Below, in pieces: positions 42,047 to 51,644 of a DNA stretch of 64,000 nucleotides. Position numbers and translations under genes: made by a program. Source of the stretch: UBA7803 sp040219935 (GTDB taxonomy: Bacteria > Pseudomonadota > Gammaproteobacteria > Pseudomonadales > Azotimanducaceae); the NCBI GenBank assembly GCA_040219935.1, contig JAVJUA010000063.1:310001-374000 (forward strand), given 5' to 3'. Position 1 is the stretch's first letter, and every line of letters starts with the position of its first letter. The notes below the pieces were generated by a model, which worked only from the letters and a program-made list of their open reading frames with translations, was not told the DNA's origin and did no database searches.

Positions 42047-42796
42047 TCAGCTCCGGAACTCTGCCTCCACCGTCTCGATTCTGCAGCGGTCGCGGCCCGC
42101 GTGCTTGGCTTCGTAGAGCAGGGTGTCGGCGCGTGACGTCAGGCGATCGAGGGGCGTGCTGCTGGCGCTGCAGCCGACGCCGCCGATGCTGACGGTGACG
42201 TGGATCGGCTGGCCGTCGTGCTCGAAGGTGTGGTCGCGCACCGCCCGCATCACCCGCTCGGCCACCAGCTCCGCCCCCGGTGCGGCGGTGTGGGGCAGCA
42301 GCACGATGAACTCCTCGCCGCCGAAGCGGGCCAGCACGTCGGATTCCCGCAGCGCGGCGGCGATGGCGGCGGTGGCGTCCCGCAGCACATGGTCGCCGCC
42401 GGCGTGGCCGAAGCGGTCGTTGATGTCCTTGAAGCGATCGAAGTCGAGCAGCAGCAGGCTGGTGGGATAGCCGTGCCGGCGGGCCAGCAGCAGCTGCCGC
42501 TCGGCCACCTCGAGAAAGCGCCGGCGGTTGAAGGTGCCGGTGAGCGGGTCGGTCTCCGACAGCCGCTTCAGCTGCTCATTGGCGCGGCGCAGGCGGTGGG
42601 TCAGGGAGACGTGCCAGTAGCTGCCGATGGGCACCAGCAGCGCCGGAATCAGGATCGACATGTGCAGACCCAGGCCGAGCTCCAGGGTGCCGGTGACGGC
42701 CCAGGTCGCTGCGGCCATGATGGCCACCGACGCCGCGCAGCAGGCCACGGTGAAGACCAGGATCTGACCCCAGACCGTGGCAAGCAGTCGACGCAT
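42047..42796 (-). CDS. Membrane diguanylate cyclase (GGDEF domain)
   Basis: Makes c-di-GMP from two GTP. The 249-residue protein has two N-terminal membrane segments (about residues 10-60) and a short linker helix. The GGDEF domain begins at LSETDPLTGTFNRRRFLEVA. The active-site motif is GGEEF in ARFGGEEFIVLLPH, and an RESD inhibitory site lies exactly 5 residues before it, so product inhibition is likely. LLLDFDRFKDINDRFGHAGG is the metal and GTP-binding segment. It could feed the pga system 5 kb away, which in other bacteria needs c-di-GMP. Confidence 0.93.
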   Translation of the reverse strand: MRRLLATVWGQILVFTVACCAASVAIMAAATWAVTGTLELGLGLHMSILIPALLVPIGSYWHVSLTHRLRRANEQLKRLSETDPLTGTFNRRRFLEVAERQLLLARRHGYPTSLLLLDFDRFKDINDRFGHAGGDHVLRDATAAIAAALRESDVLARFGGEEFIVLLPHTAAPGAELVAERVMRAVRDHTFEHDGQPIHVTVSIGGVGCSASSTPLDRLTSRADTLLYEAKHAGRDRCRIETVEAEFRS

Positions 42797-42807
42797 GGGC
42801 GATGCGC

Positions 42808-44484
42808 TCAGTCTTCGTTCCGGTCGGTGACCGCCCCCTCGCTGGCCGAGCTCACCAGGCGCGCGTACTTGGCCAGCACGCCGCGCGTGGCATACGGCGT
42901 CGGGCGCTGCCAGCGCTGGCGACGCGCGGCCAGCTCGGCATCGGTCAGATCGACGTGGATCTGTCGCTGCTCGGCGTCAATGGTGACGCGGTCGCCGTCT
43001 TCCAGCAGCGCCAGGGGCCCGCCGTCGAATGCCTCGGGGGTGATGTGGCCGATCACGAAGCCGTGGGAGCCGCCGGAGAAGCGCCCGTCGGTGATCAGCG
43101 CCACCTCCTGCGACAGCCCCCGGCCATTGATGGCGCTGGTGGGCGAGAGCATCTCCCGCATGCCGGGTCCGCCGCGGGGCCCTTCGTAGCGCACCACCAC
43201 CACGTCGCCTGCCTGCACGACGCCGTCGAGGATGGCCTGCATGGCGGCTTCCTCGCCGTGGAAGCAGCGCGCCGTGCCCGAGAACGTGAGCCCCTCGTGA
43301 CCCGTGATCTTGGCCACCGCGCCGCCGGGCGCCAGGTTGCCGTAGAGCACCACAAGGTGTGAATCCTTCTTGATCGGGTCGGACAGCGGCCGGATGATCT
43401 TCTGATCCGCCGGGTAGGGCTGCACCGAAGCCAGGTTCTCGGCCAGGGTCCGGCCGGTGACGGTCATGCAGCCGCCGTGCAGCAGGCCCTCCGCCAGCAG
43501 CGTCTTCATCAGCGGCTGGATGCCGCCGATGGCGATCAGCTCGCTCATGGCGTACTGGCCCGCCGGGCGCATGTCGGCCAGCACCGGCGTGCGCGCGCCG
43601 ATTCGGGTGAAGTCGTCGATGCTGAGCGGCACGCCGGCGGCGTTGGCGATGGCCAGCAGGTGCAGCACCGCGTTGGTGGAGCCCTCCAGCGCGATCACCG
43701 TGGTGATGGCGTTCTCGAACGCCTCCATGCACAGGATGTCGCTCGGCTTGATGCCGCGCTCGATCAGGTTGAAGACGGCCGCGCCGGCGTTGTAGCTGTC
43801 CTGACGCTTGTTGGGCGACACCGCCTCCTGGGCAGAACTGTTGGGCAGCGACAGACCCAGCGCCTCGATGGCGCTGGCCATGGTGTTGGCCGTGTACATG
43901 CCGCCGCAGGAACCGGGACCGGGAATGGCCGTGGACTCCACCTCCTTCAGCTCGATCTCGGAGATCCGGCCGGCCGAGTACTGGCCCACCGCCTCGAACA
44001 CCGAGACGATGTCGCGGCGGTTCTTGCCTGGCTGAATGGTGCCGCCGTAGACGAACACGCTGGGGCGGTCGAGGCGGGCCATGGCCATGGCGCACCCGGG
44101 CATGTTCTTGTCGCAGCCGCCGATGGCGACGAAGCCGTCGAAGCCCTGGGCGCCCACCACGGTCTCGATGGAGTCGGCGATCACCTCGCGGGATACCAGC
44201 GAGTAGCGCATGCCGGGCGTGCCCATGGAGATGCCGTCCGACACCGTGATGGTGTTGAAGACGATGCTCTTGCCGCCGGCCTCGTCGGCGCCCGTGGCGG
44301 CCGCTTCCGCCAGGGCGTCGATGTGCATGTTGCAGGGCGTCAGGTTGCTCCAGGTGGAGGCGACGCCGATCTGCGGCTTCTTGAAGTCGGCCTCGGTGAA
44401 TCCCGTGGCGTAGAGCATGGCGCGGCCTGCTGCCTGCTTGACGCCGTCGACCACCTTCGAGGAGTAGGGCCGCTTGTCACTCAT
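42808..44484 (-). CDS. ilvD: Dihydroxy-acid dehydratase
   Basis: Iron-sulfur enzyme of isoleucine and valine synthesis that dehydrates 2,3-dihydroxy acids to 2-oxo acids. The 558-residue protein has the cluster cysteines in WSNLTPCNMH, GGCDKNMPGCAMAM and GPGSCGGMYTANTM. The C-terminal GRFSGGSHGFVIGHITPEA is the family signature. The gene overlaps the argA stop by 8 bases. The branched-chain aminotransferase ilvE, which acts next in the pathway, is at 57.1 kb. Confidence 0.97.
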   Translation of the reverse strand: MSDKRPYSSKVVDGVKQAAGRAMLYATGFTEADFKKPQIGVASTWSNLTPCNMHIDALAEAAATGADEAGGKSIVFNTITVSDGISMGTPGMRYSLVSREVIADSIETVVGAQGFDGFVAIGGCDKNMPGCAMAMARLDRPSVFVYGGTIQPGKNRRDIVSVFEAVGQYSAGRISEIELKEVESTAIPGPGSCGGMYTANTMASAIEALGLSLPNSSAQEAVSPNKRQDSYNAGAAVFNLIERGIKPSDILCMEAFENAITTVIALEGSTNAVLHLLAIANAAGVPLSIDDFTRIGARTPVLADMRPAGQYAMSELIAIGGIQPLMKTLLAEGLLHGGCMTVTGRTLAENLASVQPYPADQKIIRPLSDPIKKDSHLVVLYGNLAPGGAVAKITGHEGLTFSGTARCFHGEEAAMQAILDGVVQAGDVVVVRYEGPRGGPGMREMLSPTSAINGRGLSQEVALITDGRFSGGSHGFVIGHITPEAFDGGPLALLEDGDRVTIDAEQRQIHVDLTDAELAARRQRWQRPTPYATRGVLAKYARLVSSASEGAVTDRNED

Positions 44485-45793
44485 GAGACGCTTCCACCTT
44501 CTTCATCATCACCTTGGAATTCCGCTGATAGTTGTACAGCGCCTGCTTGGGGGCCGGCAAGGCACCGATTTCGGCATCCTCGAAGCCGTGCTCGATGAAC
44601 CAGTCCCGGGTCTGGGTGGTAAGCACGAACAGCCGCTCGATGCCGGCGGTCCCGGCGGCGGCTTCTGCAGCCATCAGCAGCCGCTCGCCGATGCCGGGCT
44701 TGATGCCGGAACCGCGATAGGCATCGTGCACAGCCACGCAGGCCAGCTCGGCGCTGTCGCCGAACGGATACAGGGCGCAGCAGCCGACCACGATGCCGTC
44801 GAGCTCGGCGACGAAGAAGTTGCCCACCTCCAGCTCCAGACGGTCGCGGTCGCGTCGCACCAGCACGCCGCGCTCTTCGAGCGGGCGAATGACCTCGACG
44901 ATGCCGGCCACGTCTTCGAGCCGGGCCGGCCGCACCACGTTGCGGTGCTGATCCGACAGCTCGGTGCCGTGGCCGCGGGCGGTGAACAGCTCCTGCAGCA
45001 GGGCGCCGTCTTCCTGATAGCTCACCAGGTGGCAGCGCGGCACGCCACCGCGGCAGGCACGCAGCATGGCGCGTAGCTGGTTGGCGAGGTGGGGGTCGGG
45101 CCGGGTGTGGTCGAGCAGGTTCTCGAGCTCGGCGGGGACCAGGTCCGGGCGCCGCCGGCCCGACGCGTCCATGACGTAGCCCTCGGCGTCGAACATGATC
45201 AGCTTGTCCGCCTTCAGCGCCACCGCCACGTCGGCTGCCAGCTCGTCGGAGGCGAGGTTGAACGCCTGCCCGGACGGCGAGTAGCCCACCGGTGACAGCA
45301 CCACCAGGGCGCGGGTGTCGAGCAGCGTCTGGATGCGCTGGCTGTGCACCCGGCGCACCTGACCGGTGTAGAGGTGGTCGACCCCGTCCAGCACGCCGAT
45401 CGGCCGGGCGACCACGAAGTTGCCGGTGACCACCGAGATGTCGGCGTTGCGCACCGGGCTGGTGGGCAGGCCGGTGGAGAAGTTGGCTTCGAGCTGCGCC
45501 CGGACCCTGGCATAAACGCCGAGCACGGTATCGAGCGAGGCATGGTCGGTGATGCGGCGATGGCCGTGGAAGCGGCTTTCCGGCAGCGCCTCGTCGATCT
45601 GCGGGCGGGCGCCGTGCACCAGCACCACGCGCACGCCGAGCACGTGCAGCAGCGCCAGATCGTGAACCATGTCCGGCACGCTGCCATGAGCGATCGCCTC
45701 GCCGCTCAGGAACACCACGAAGGTGCGGTTACGGTGGGCGCTGATGTAGGGAGTCGATGCCCGAAACCATCTGGCGTAGGCGCTGGTGTCCAC
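44477..45793 (-). CDS. argA: N-acetylglutamate synthase (amino-acid kinase plus GNAT type)
   Basis: Catalyses the first step of arginine synthesis, glutamate acetylation. The 438-residue protein has an N-terminal amino-acid kinase-like domain that senses arginine (RTFVVFLSGEAIAHG, LHVLGVRVVLVHGARPQID, LVVLSPVGYSPSGQAFNL). A C-terminal GNAT domain follows (DAYRGSGIKPGIGERLLMAA). I chose GTG at 45793 because the protein then begins DTSAYARWFRASTPYISAHR, the normal start; the upstream open frame is not conserved. It is divergent from the ATPase gene across 211 bases. Confidence 0.95.
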   Translation of the reverse strand: MDTSAYARWFRASTPYISAHRNRTFVVFLSGEAIAHGSVPDMVHDLALLHVLGVRVVLVHGARPQIDEALPESRFHGHRRITDHASLDTVLGVYARVRAQLEANFSTGLPTSPVRNADISVVTGNFVVARPIGVLDGVDHLYTGQVRRVHSQRIQTLLDTRALVVLSPVGYSPSGQAFNLASDELAADVAVALKADKLIMFDAEGYVMDASGRRRPDLVPAELENLLDHTRPDPHLANQLRAMLRACRGGVPRCHLVSYQEDGALLQELFTARGHGTELSDQHRNVVRPARLEDVAGIVEVIRPLEERGVLVRRDRDRLELEVGNFFVAELDGIVVGCCALYPFGDSAELACVAVHDAYRGSGIKPGIGERLLMAAEAAAGTAGIERLFVLTTQTRDWFIEHGFEDAEIGALPAPKQALYNYQRNSKVMMKKVEASHE

Positions 45794-45870
45794 GTGATAG
45801 CAACCCGGTCTGAGGTGGAGGAAACGGTGGCGGATTCTACACCACGCCGTCGAGTCTGGGCGGGCCGGCA

Positions 45871-45886
45871 CCGGCGTTTGCGCCGG
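45871..45886. repeat. GC-rich hairpin between argA and the ATPase gene
   Basis: CCGGCG-TTTG-CGCCGG is a perfect 6-bp stem with a 4-base loop in the gap between two divergent genes. It terminates neither of them. It may be a regulatory hairpin or a chance GC palindrome. Confidence 0.3.
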
Positions 45887-45946
45887 CCGCCGTGGCGGGC
45901 AGGGTAGCGGGACTGAGACCCACGTCACCGCGGCGCGGTCGCTGCC

Positions 45947-45975
45947 TTGCAAAACCCCTGCGCCTGGCGTTAACT
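45947..45975 (+). promoter_or_regulatory. Candidate promoter of the PilB/GspE-type ATPase gene
   Basis: TTGCAA (45947-45952) and TTAACT (45970-45975) are spaced 17 bases apart, a good sigma-70 arrangement. The expected transcript start near 45982 would leave TTG 45984 almost leaderless, which favours GTG 46005 as the start codon. Confidence 0.5.
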
Positions 45976-46004
45976 GGCAAACGTTGGCTAAATCAGGGAC
46001 TTAC

Positions 46005-47918
46005 GTGGCCACACCTGTCATTACCCGCAGCCCGGAAGGCGAACGGGGGGCAGCCCCCGGAACGGGCGTGCCCGCGCTGGGCGCGTCCAGCGGAAGTGCG
46101 CCCGTCGTGGCTGGGGGCGCGCCCGGCGCCGCGCGCCCGCTGTCCGAGCGGCTGCAGGACACCGAGCGGCTGCTCGACCTGCCCGCCGTCCTCGATCAAC
46201 TCGTGCAGGATGGCTTCATCAGCCAGCGTCAGGCCGAAGACGTTCTGATCTCGCCGCGCACCAAGAAGGAGCTGAGCCAGCATCCGCTGGAAATCGTCGC
46301 CGCCCGCGACTTCGAAAACCGCAGGGAGCCGGGCAAGGCCCTCGACCTCGAGACCCTCACCGAATGGCTGTGCGCGATCTCCGGCCAGACCTACCTGCGC
46401 ATCGACCCGCTGAAGATCAACGTCAACGCGGTCACCGAGGTCATGAGCTACGCGTTCGCGCAGCGCCACAACATCCTCGCCGTGGACGTTTCCGACGACG
46501 AGGTGGTGATCGCCAGCGCGCAGCCGTTCATGTACCAGTGGGAGAGCATGCTCACCCAGACCCTGCGCGGCCGGCGCATCCGCCGCGTGGTGGCGAACCC
46601 GGCGGATCTCAACCGCTACATGCTCGAGTTCTACACCATGGCCCGGGCGGTCTCCAAGGCGGGTGAGGCCGGCCTCGAGGTCAGCAGCATCGCCAACTTC
46701 GAGCAGATGCTCGAGCTCGGGGCGATGAAGAGCCCGGAGGCCAACGACGCTCACGTGGTGAACATCGTCGACTGGCTTCTGCAGTACGCCTTCGATCAGC
46801 GCGCCAGCGACATCCACATCGAGCCGCGCCGCGACAAGGGCTTCATCCGCTTCCGCATCGATGGCGTGCTGCATCACGTCTACGAGCTGCCGAGCGCGGT
46901 GAACGCGGCGGTCACCAGCCGCCTGAAGATCCTCGGCCGCATGGACGTGGCCGAGAAGCGCCGCCCTCAGGACGGCCGGGTGAAGACCAAGAGTCCCGAC
47001 GGCGATGAGGTGGAGCTGCGGCTGTCGACGCTGCCCACCGCGTTCGGCGAGAAGATGGTGCTGCGCATCTTCGACCCGGACGTGCTGCTCCGAAGCTTCA
47101 CCGAGCTGGGCCTGGTGGGACGCGACTACGAGCGCTGGCAGCACATGGTGCACCAGCCCAACGGCATCGTGCTGGTCACCGGCCCCACCGGGTCGGGCAA
47201 GACCACCACCCTGTACTCGACGCTCAAGCAGCTCGCCACCTCCGAGGTGAACGTCTGCACCATCGAAGACCCCATCGAGATGGTGGAGCCCACGTTCAAC
47301 CAGATGCAGGTGCAGCACAACATCGACGTGTCGTTCGCTTCGGGCGTGCGCGCTCTGCTGCGCCAGGATCCGGACATCATCATGATCGGCGAGGTCCGCG
47401 ATCTGCAGACGGCCGAGATGGCCATTCAGGCGGCGCTGACCGGACACCTGGTGATCTCCACCCTGCACACCAACGACGCGCCCACGGCCATCACCCGGCT
47501 GCTCGACCTGGGCGTGCCGTCGTACATGATCAAGGCGACCCTGCTCGGCGTCATGGCGCAGCGGCTGGTGCGTACCCTCTGCCCGCATTGCAAGGTGGAG
47601 GACGAGGTCGACCTGGAGGCCTGGGAGACCCTGACCCACCCTTACAAGGCGCGCCCACCGGCCGCCATGTACTGGCCCAAGGGCTGTCTCGAGTGCCGCG
47701 ATACGGGCTACCTCGGCCGCATGGGCATCTACGAACTGCTGCCCATGACCGACCGGGTCAAGGCCCTGGTCACCGGCGATTCCGACATCCAGAGCCTGCG
47801 CAAGCAGGGCATCAAGGAAGGCATGCGTACGCTGCGCCTGTCCGGTGCCCAGAAGGTGGGCGCCGGACTCACCACCATCGCCGAGGTGCTGCGGGTCGCC
47901 CCGGTCAGCCAGGACTGA
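46005..47918 (+). CDS. PilB/GspE-family secretion ATPase
   Basis: Hexameric ATPase that drives assembly of type IV pili or a type II secretion pseudopilus. After a variable N-terminus the N1/N2 domain starts near residue 50 (LDLPAVLDQLVQDGF). The ATPase core has Walker A GPTGSGKTTTLYS, the Asp-box CTIEDPIEMVEP, Walker B PDIIMIGEVRD, and the His-box LVISTLHTNDAPTAI. A zinc site uses CPHCK and CLECRDTGY. I prefer GTG 46005 over TTG 45984 because of the promoter position. No pilC, pilD, pseudopilin or secretin gene is nearby, so its partners are elsewhere or unknown. Confidence 0.92.
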   Translation: MATPVITRSPEGERGAAPGTGVPALGASSGSAPVVAGGAPGAARPLSERLQDTERLLDLPAVLDQLVQDGFISQRQAEDVLISPRTKKELSQHPLEIVAARDFENRREPGKALDLETLTEWLCAISGQTYLRIDPLKINVNAVTEVMSYAFAQRHNILAVDVSDDEVVIASAQPFMYQWESMLTQTLRGRRIRRVVANPADLNRYMLEFYTMARAVSKAGEAGLEVSSIANFEQMLELGAMKSPEANDAHVVNIVDWLLQYAFDQRASDIHIEPRRDKGFIRFRIDGVLHHVYELPSAVNAAVTSRLKILGRMDVAEKRRPQDGRVKTKSPDGDEVELRLSTLPTAFGEKMVLRIFDPDVLLRSFTELGLVGRDYERWQHMVHQPNGIVLVTGPTGSGKTTTLYSTLKQLATSEVNVCTIEDPIEMVEPTFNQMQVQHNIDVSFASGVRALLRQDPDIIMIGEVRDLQTAEMAIQAALTGHLVISTLHTNDAPTAITRLLDLGVPSYMIKATLLGVMAQRLVRTLCPHCKVEDEVDLEAWETLTHPYKARPPAAMYWPKGCLECRDTGYLGRMGIYELLPMTDRVKALVTGDSDIQSLRKQGIKEGMRTLRLSGAQKVGAGLTTIAEVLRVAPVSQD

Positions 47919-47931
47919 GGCCGAGTGCCGC

Positions 47932-48420
47932 TCAGGCGGCCTCGGAGCGGCGCACCTGCGGATCGTCGCCTGCCGCGTCGGCGGGTGCCGATTCGGCGAA
48001 CATGCGGGCAAGCTGATCCGCGGAAACCACCAGACGCTGCGCGCTGCGCAGCGCTGCCAGCTCTTCGGCGCTGAGATGGTGGCCGCGTCGCAGCCGCTCG
48101 TCGTCCACGCGGACGGCTGGCCGGCGACGGTCGACGTCGCGAAAGCGCAGGTACGAAGTGAACGCCCAGACCACGAACACGCCCGCCAGCAGCAGAATGC
48201 CGCTGCCGTAACTTACGGCGATCGCGCGCAGCTCCTCCACCTGCAACCCCTGCAGCAGGGTCTGATAGATCAGGGTCGCGCCCAGCACCCACGCCACCAG
48301 CGACAGCAGCGGCACGAACAGGTACAGCCACAGCAGCCAGCAGATCAGGGTGACCGACAGGTAGCCGTAGCGCTGCAGACGGGTCTGCAGGTCCGGTCGT
48401 TCAATGATCAGCGGGCGCAT
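47932..48420 (-). CDS. pgaD: PNAG synthesis accessory protein PgaD
   Basis: Small inner-membrane partner of the PgaC synthase; in Escherichia it helps c-di-GMP-dependent activation. The 162-residue protein begins MRPLIIERPDLQTRLQRYGY and has two membrane segments (VTLICWLLWLYLFVPLLSLV and the SGILLLAGVFVVWAFTSYL region). I chose ATG 48420, which has GGAGAG upstream and the normal family N-terminus; GTG 48435 would add 5 residues. It overlaps the pgaC stop by 20 bases. The C-terminal 60 residues are longer than usual and variable. Confidence 0.85.
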   Translation of the reverse strand: MRPLIIERPDLQTRLQRYGYLSVTLICWLLWLYLFVPLLSLVAWVLGATLIYQTLLQGLQVEELRAIAVSYGSGILLLAGVFVVWAFTSYLRFRDVDRRRPAVRVDDERLRRGHHLSAEELAALRSAQRLVVSADQLARMFAESAPADAAGDDPQVRRSEAA

Positions 48421-49666
48421 GGAACTGCTCTCCACGGTCGGGGCTGGTCCAGATTGCGCGGCGGCGACGGCCGAACAGGGCGCGGGGCAGCGCCACCAGG
48501 GTGGTCAGCACGTTGATCAGCCAGAACGCGATCGGATACCAGATGATCCAGTAGTAGTAACGACCCAGCCCGCGCTCGTAGCGGCTGTCGATGGTGAGGC
48601 TCACCGCGAACTGCAGCAGGCAGGTGGCGCCGATCAACGCGCCGCCCCAGCTCGGCAGCCAGTCGCGCACGTCCGGCAGCGGCGGCATGCTCAGGATCTG
48701 ACCCAGCAGCAGGCTGACGCCGAGCACGGCGATGGTGTAGGACCACAGCGTGCTCAGGCAGAACTCGGCCAGCACCGGCCACATGTGGCGCCGCCGCCAG
48801 ATCATCAGGTCGCTGAAGTGAGCCAGCGTGACCTCGACTCCGCCCTGCGCCCAGCGCAGGCGCTGCCGCCACAGACCCTTCAGCGTCTCCGGCATGAGGA
48901 TCCAGCACAGGGCGTTGCTCTCGAAGCGGATCGACCAGTGGTTCATCTGCAGCCGCCAGCTGATGTCGATGTCGTCGGTCAGCTTGTTGAGGTCCCAGTA
49001 GCCGACCTGATGCAGCGCGCTCTTGCGGAATGCCACCACCACGCCGGACACGGTGAACACCCGGCCGTAGATGCGCTGGGCGCGCTTGATCAGGCCGATG
49101 ATCGATGAGAACTCGCCCACCTGCAGCTTGCCGAGCAGGGTGGAGCGGGTGCGCACCCGTGGGTTGCCGGTGACCGCGCCGACCCGATGGCCGTCGATGA
49201 AGTGGCGCACCAGCCAGTGAATGGCGTGGCGGTCGAGCACGGCGTCGCCGTCGATGCAGACCAGAAACTCGTGCCGCGCCGCCAGGGTGGCGGTGCGCAT
49301 GGCCGCGGCCTTGCCCTGGTTGGTCGCCAGGTGAATGGCCCGCACCTCTCCGCGGGCCGCGTAGCGGTCGACGATCTCGGCGGTGTCGTCGGTGCTGCCG
49401 TCGTTGACGACGATGATCTCGAACTCGGGGTACGCCTGCGCCAGCAGCGACTCGATGGTCTCGACGATGGCAAACGACTCGTTGTGTGCCGGCACGATCA
49501 CCGACACGCCGGGATGGTGCTCGAGCGGCGGCGGCTGGTCGGGGCGCTGACGCCCGGCGCGCTCCCAGTGAAAGAAGTAGTAGATGCCGCCCACCATCCA
49601 CAGATACGCCATGAACAGCGGGTAGATGAGGGCGAACTCCTGCAGCAGGCGGAACAGCATCTCCAT
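48401..49666 (-). CDS. pgaC: Poly-beta-1,6-N-acetyl-D-glucosamine synthase
   Basis: Membrane GT2 synthase that polymerises UDP-GlcNAc into PNAG and moves it across the inner membrane. The 421-residue protein has an N-terminal membrane segment (IYPLFMAYLWMVGGIYYFF). The GT2 domain contains VSVIVPAHNES, VVNDGSTDDTAE, CIDGDAVLDRHA (the DxD) and LTDDIDISWRL. The QxxRW motif is in QRLRWAQGG, and three or more C-terminal membrane segments follow. It starts 4 bases after pgaB. c-di-GMP activation is known for the family. Confidence 0.95.
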   Translation of the reverse strand: MEMLFRLLQEFALIYPLFMAYLWMVGGIYYFFHWERAGRQRPDQPPPLEHHPGVSVIVPAHNESFAIVETIESLLAQAYPEFEIIVVNDGSTDDTAEIVDRYAARGEVRAIHLATNQGKAAAMRTATLAARHEFLVCIDGDAVLDRHAIHWLVRHFIDGHRVGAVTGNPRVRTRSTLLGKLQVGEFSSIIGLIKRAQRIYGRVFTVSGVVVAFRKSALHQVGYWDLNKLTDDIDISWRLQMNHWSIRFESNALCWILMPETLKGLWRQRLRWAQGGVEVTLAHFSDLMIWRRRHMWPVLAEFCLSTLWSYTIAVLGVSLLLGQILSMPPLPDVRDWLPSWGGALIGATCLLQFAVSLTIDSRYERGLGRYYYWIIWYPIAFWLINVLTTLVALPRALFGRRRRAIWTSPDRGEQFHAPADH

Positions 49667-49670
49667 GGCG

Positions 49671-51644
49671 CTACCTCCCCACCGCGGGGTGGTCGGCCAG
49701 CGACAGGATCGAGCGGATCACGGGCAGCGGCGGATTGCCGGCCACGAAGTCGTCCGGGTACCAGGCGACATGGCGCGCGCCCGCGTTCAGCAGGGTCTCC
49801 GCCTTGCGGGCGAACTCGGCCGCCGGCAGCGGCCGGCCGCTGCGCCAGTCGACGGTCTGCAGCTCGAACAGGGTGCGCTCGAGGCCGCCCGGGTACTCGG
49901 CGACCCGGCGCACCAGCGTCTTGAGCCAGCGCAACGGCTGATCGGCCCCTTCCAGGTGCGGCATCGCCATCAGCGCCGTGTAGTCGTAGTGCTGCAGGAA
50001 CTCGGCCAGATCCTGTGCGAACCAGGCTTCGCTGGCCGGGTCGAGCACGGGTCGCGCGTACAGATTGCGGGCGGTCTCCAGCATCGGCTGGTGGCGTCGC
50101 AGCACCGCGGCGAGATCCAGCGTGAAATCGATCAGATGCCGGGTCTTGGCGCGTGCGAACTCCGCCTCGGTCATGCCGTCGAGGCGCAACCCGGCGGCGC
50201 GCGATGGGTCGATGGCGACCCGGGCCCCCCAGGCCTCGGCGTAGTGGGCCAGCGCCGCCTCGCTGACGTCCTCGCGGTCGCCGAGCAGGGCATCGTCGTG
50301 GAACAGCACGCCGCGGAAGTGGGCGGCGGCTCCCAGATCGTCGTAGATCTCCAGGATCAGGCGCCGGGCATCGGGGTGGAACGGCGACAGCCGGTGGTAC
50401 TGATGGTGGTGGGAGTCGTCGGCGGCACGCACGGCCAGCGCTTCGTTGCGTGCCGCATCCGGCAGCTCGAAGGCGAGCACGGGCATCCAGGCGAAGACCT
50501 CGACCCCGGCCCGGGTGCGTAGCTGCCAGGCGACCCGATTGAACAGATCGGCGCGCGTGGGCAGGTGCCGGTTGCGGAAGTAGACCGCGTCGGCGACGCC
50601 GTCACCGTCCGGGTCGGCGAACGCCTGCAGCAGCACCCGGTTGATGCCCATGGCCTTGACCCGGTCGAGCAGCACGTCGAGATTGCGCGCCTGCTGCGCC
50701 GGATCGGCGTCGTAGACGTAGTCGAGGTCGACGTGGGCAGCCCGCATCGGCACGTCGGCGTAGAGGCCGCGTACCAGCATGGCGAACGCGGGCAGGTCGG
50801 TTTCGGTGCCGATCAGGTGCCGGTGCACCACCGGCGAAGGGCCGCCGGGCGCGGCGACGTTGGTCACCGGGTCGAGGGTGATGGCGCGCTCGAGGCCCAG
50901 CGCGCGGGCGATGGTCAGAGTGGTTGCGTTGTAGGCGCCGTAGGGCCAGACCACGGTGCGTGGGGTCACGCCAACGTGCTCCTCGATCAGCGCGACGCTG
51001 CGCGCCAGGTCGGCGCGCACGCGCGCCCGGTAGGCGGCCTCGTCTTCATAGCTGCCCCGGTCGGAGTCGTAGCGGCGGGTCGTCGCGGCCGGCTGCTCGT
51101 TGCCGAACGGGTTGCCGAGCACGCCCCGGTGCAGGTCGTGGCTGTGGGTGGCGATTTCCACCAGCCCCGAGGCGGCGGCCTCGCGAAGCTCTGCCCAGGT
51201 CAGGAAGTGGTCGCGGGGCATCAGCAGGCTGCCATAGGGCACCTGGCTGTGCGCCGGCATCTCGATCCAGCTCGTGACCGGGGCCAGCACCGCCGGAAAG
51301 CCGAACAGGCGCAGCAGCGGCAGCACGTGGTCGTGAAAGCTGGCATAGCCGTCGTCGAAGGTGAGCAGCACCGGCTTCTCCGGCAGACGGCCGCGATCCG
51401 CGTTCAGCCAGTCGTCCAGCGTGATGGGCTGGTAGCCCTCGGCGGCCAGCCAGGTGAAATGCCGCACCAGCTCGTTCACGGTGATGGTGGTGGCGTCGGC
51501 GTCCGCGGTCAGCGCCGGAACCACGTCGTGGTAGGACAGCGCCAGCAATGGCGGCTCGGCCGTCTGCGCCGGGGCCGCAGCGGCCCAGCCCGACCAGGTG
51601 AGGGCCGCCAAGAGGGCGGCGGCGATGCCGGCGCGCAGGTTCAC
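49671..51644 (-). CDS. pgaB: PNAG N-deacetylase PgaB
   Basis: Periplasmic enzyme that partly deacetylates PNAG, needed for export. The 657-residue protein has a signal peptide (about residues 1-26), a polysaccharide deacetylase domain and a C-terminal glycoside-hydrolase-like domain. The metal site is LLTFDDGYASFHDH (Asp-Asp) plus IATHSHDLHRG (two His). The C-terminal domain starts near residue 310 with VDLDYVYDAD and NRVLLQAFADPDGDGV. Unlike the Escherichia protein, I see no lipobox cysteine after the signal peptide. The ATG overlaps the pgaA stop by 4 bases. Confidence 0.94.
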   Translation of the reverse strand: MNLRAGIAAALLAALTWSGWAAAAPAQTAEPPLLALSYHDVVPALTADADATTITVNELVRHFTWLAAEGYQPITLDDWLNADRGRLPEKPVLLTFDDGYASFHDHVLPLLRLFGFPAVLAPVTSWIEMPAHSQVPYGSLLMPRDHFLTWAELREAAASGLVEIATHSHDLHRGVLGNPFGNEQPAATTRRYDSDRGSYEDEAAYRARVRADLARSVALIEEHVGVTPRTVVWPYGAYNATTLTIARALGLERAITLDPVTNVAAPGGPSPVVHRHLIGTETDLPAFAMLVRGLYADVPMRAAHVDLDYVYDADPAQQARNLDVLLDRVKAMGINRVLLQAFADPDGDGVADAVYFRNRHLPTRADLFNRVAWQLRTRAGVEVFAWMPVLAFELPDAARNEALAVRAADDSHHHQYHRLSPFHPDARRLILEIYDDLGAAAHFRGVLFHDDALLGDREDVSEAALAHYAEAWGARVAIDPSRAAGLRLDGMTEAEFARAKTRHLIDFTLDLAAVLRRHQPMLETARNLYARPVLDPASEAWFAQDLAEFLQHYDYTALMAMPHLEGADQPLRWLKTLVRRVAEYPGGLERTLFELQTVDWRSGRPLPAAEFARKAETLLNAGARHVAWYPDDFVAGNPPLPVIRSILSLADHPAVGR

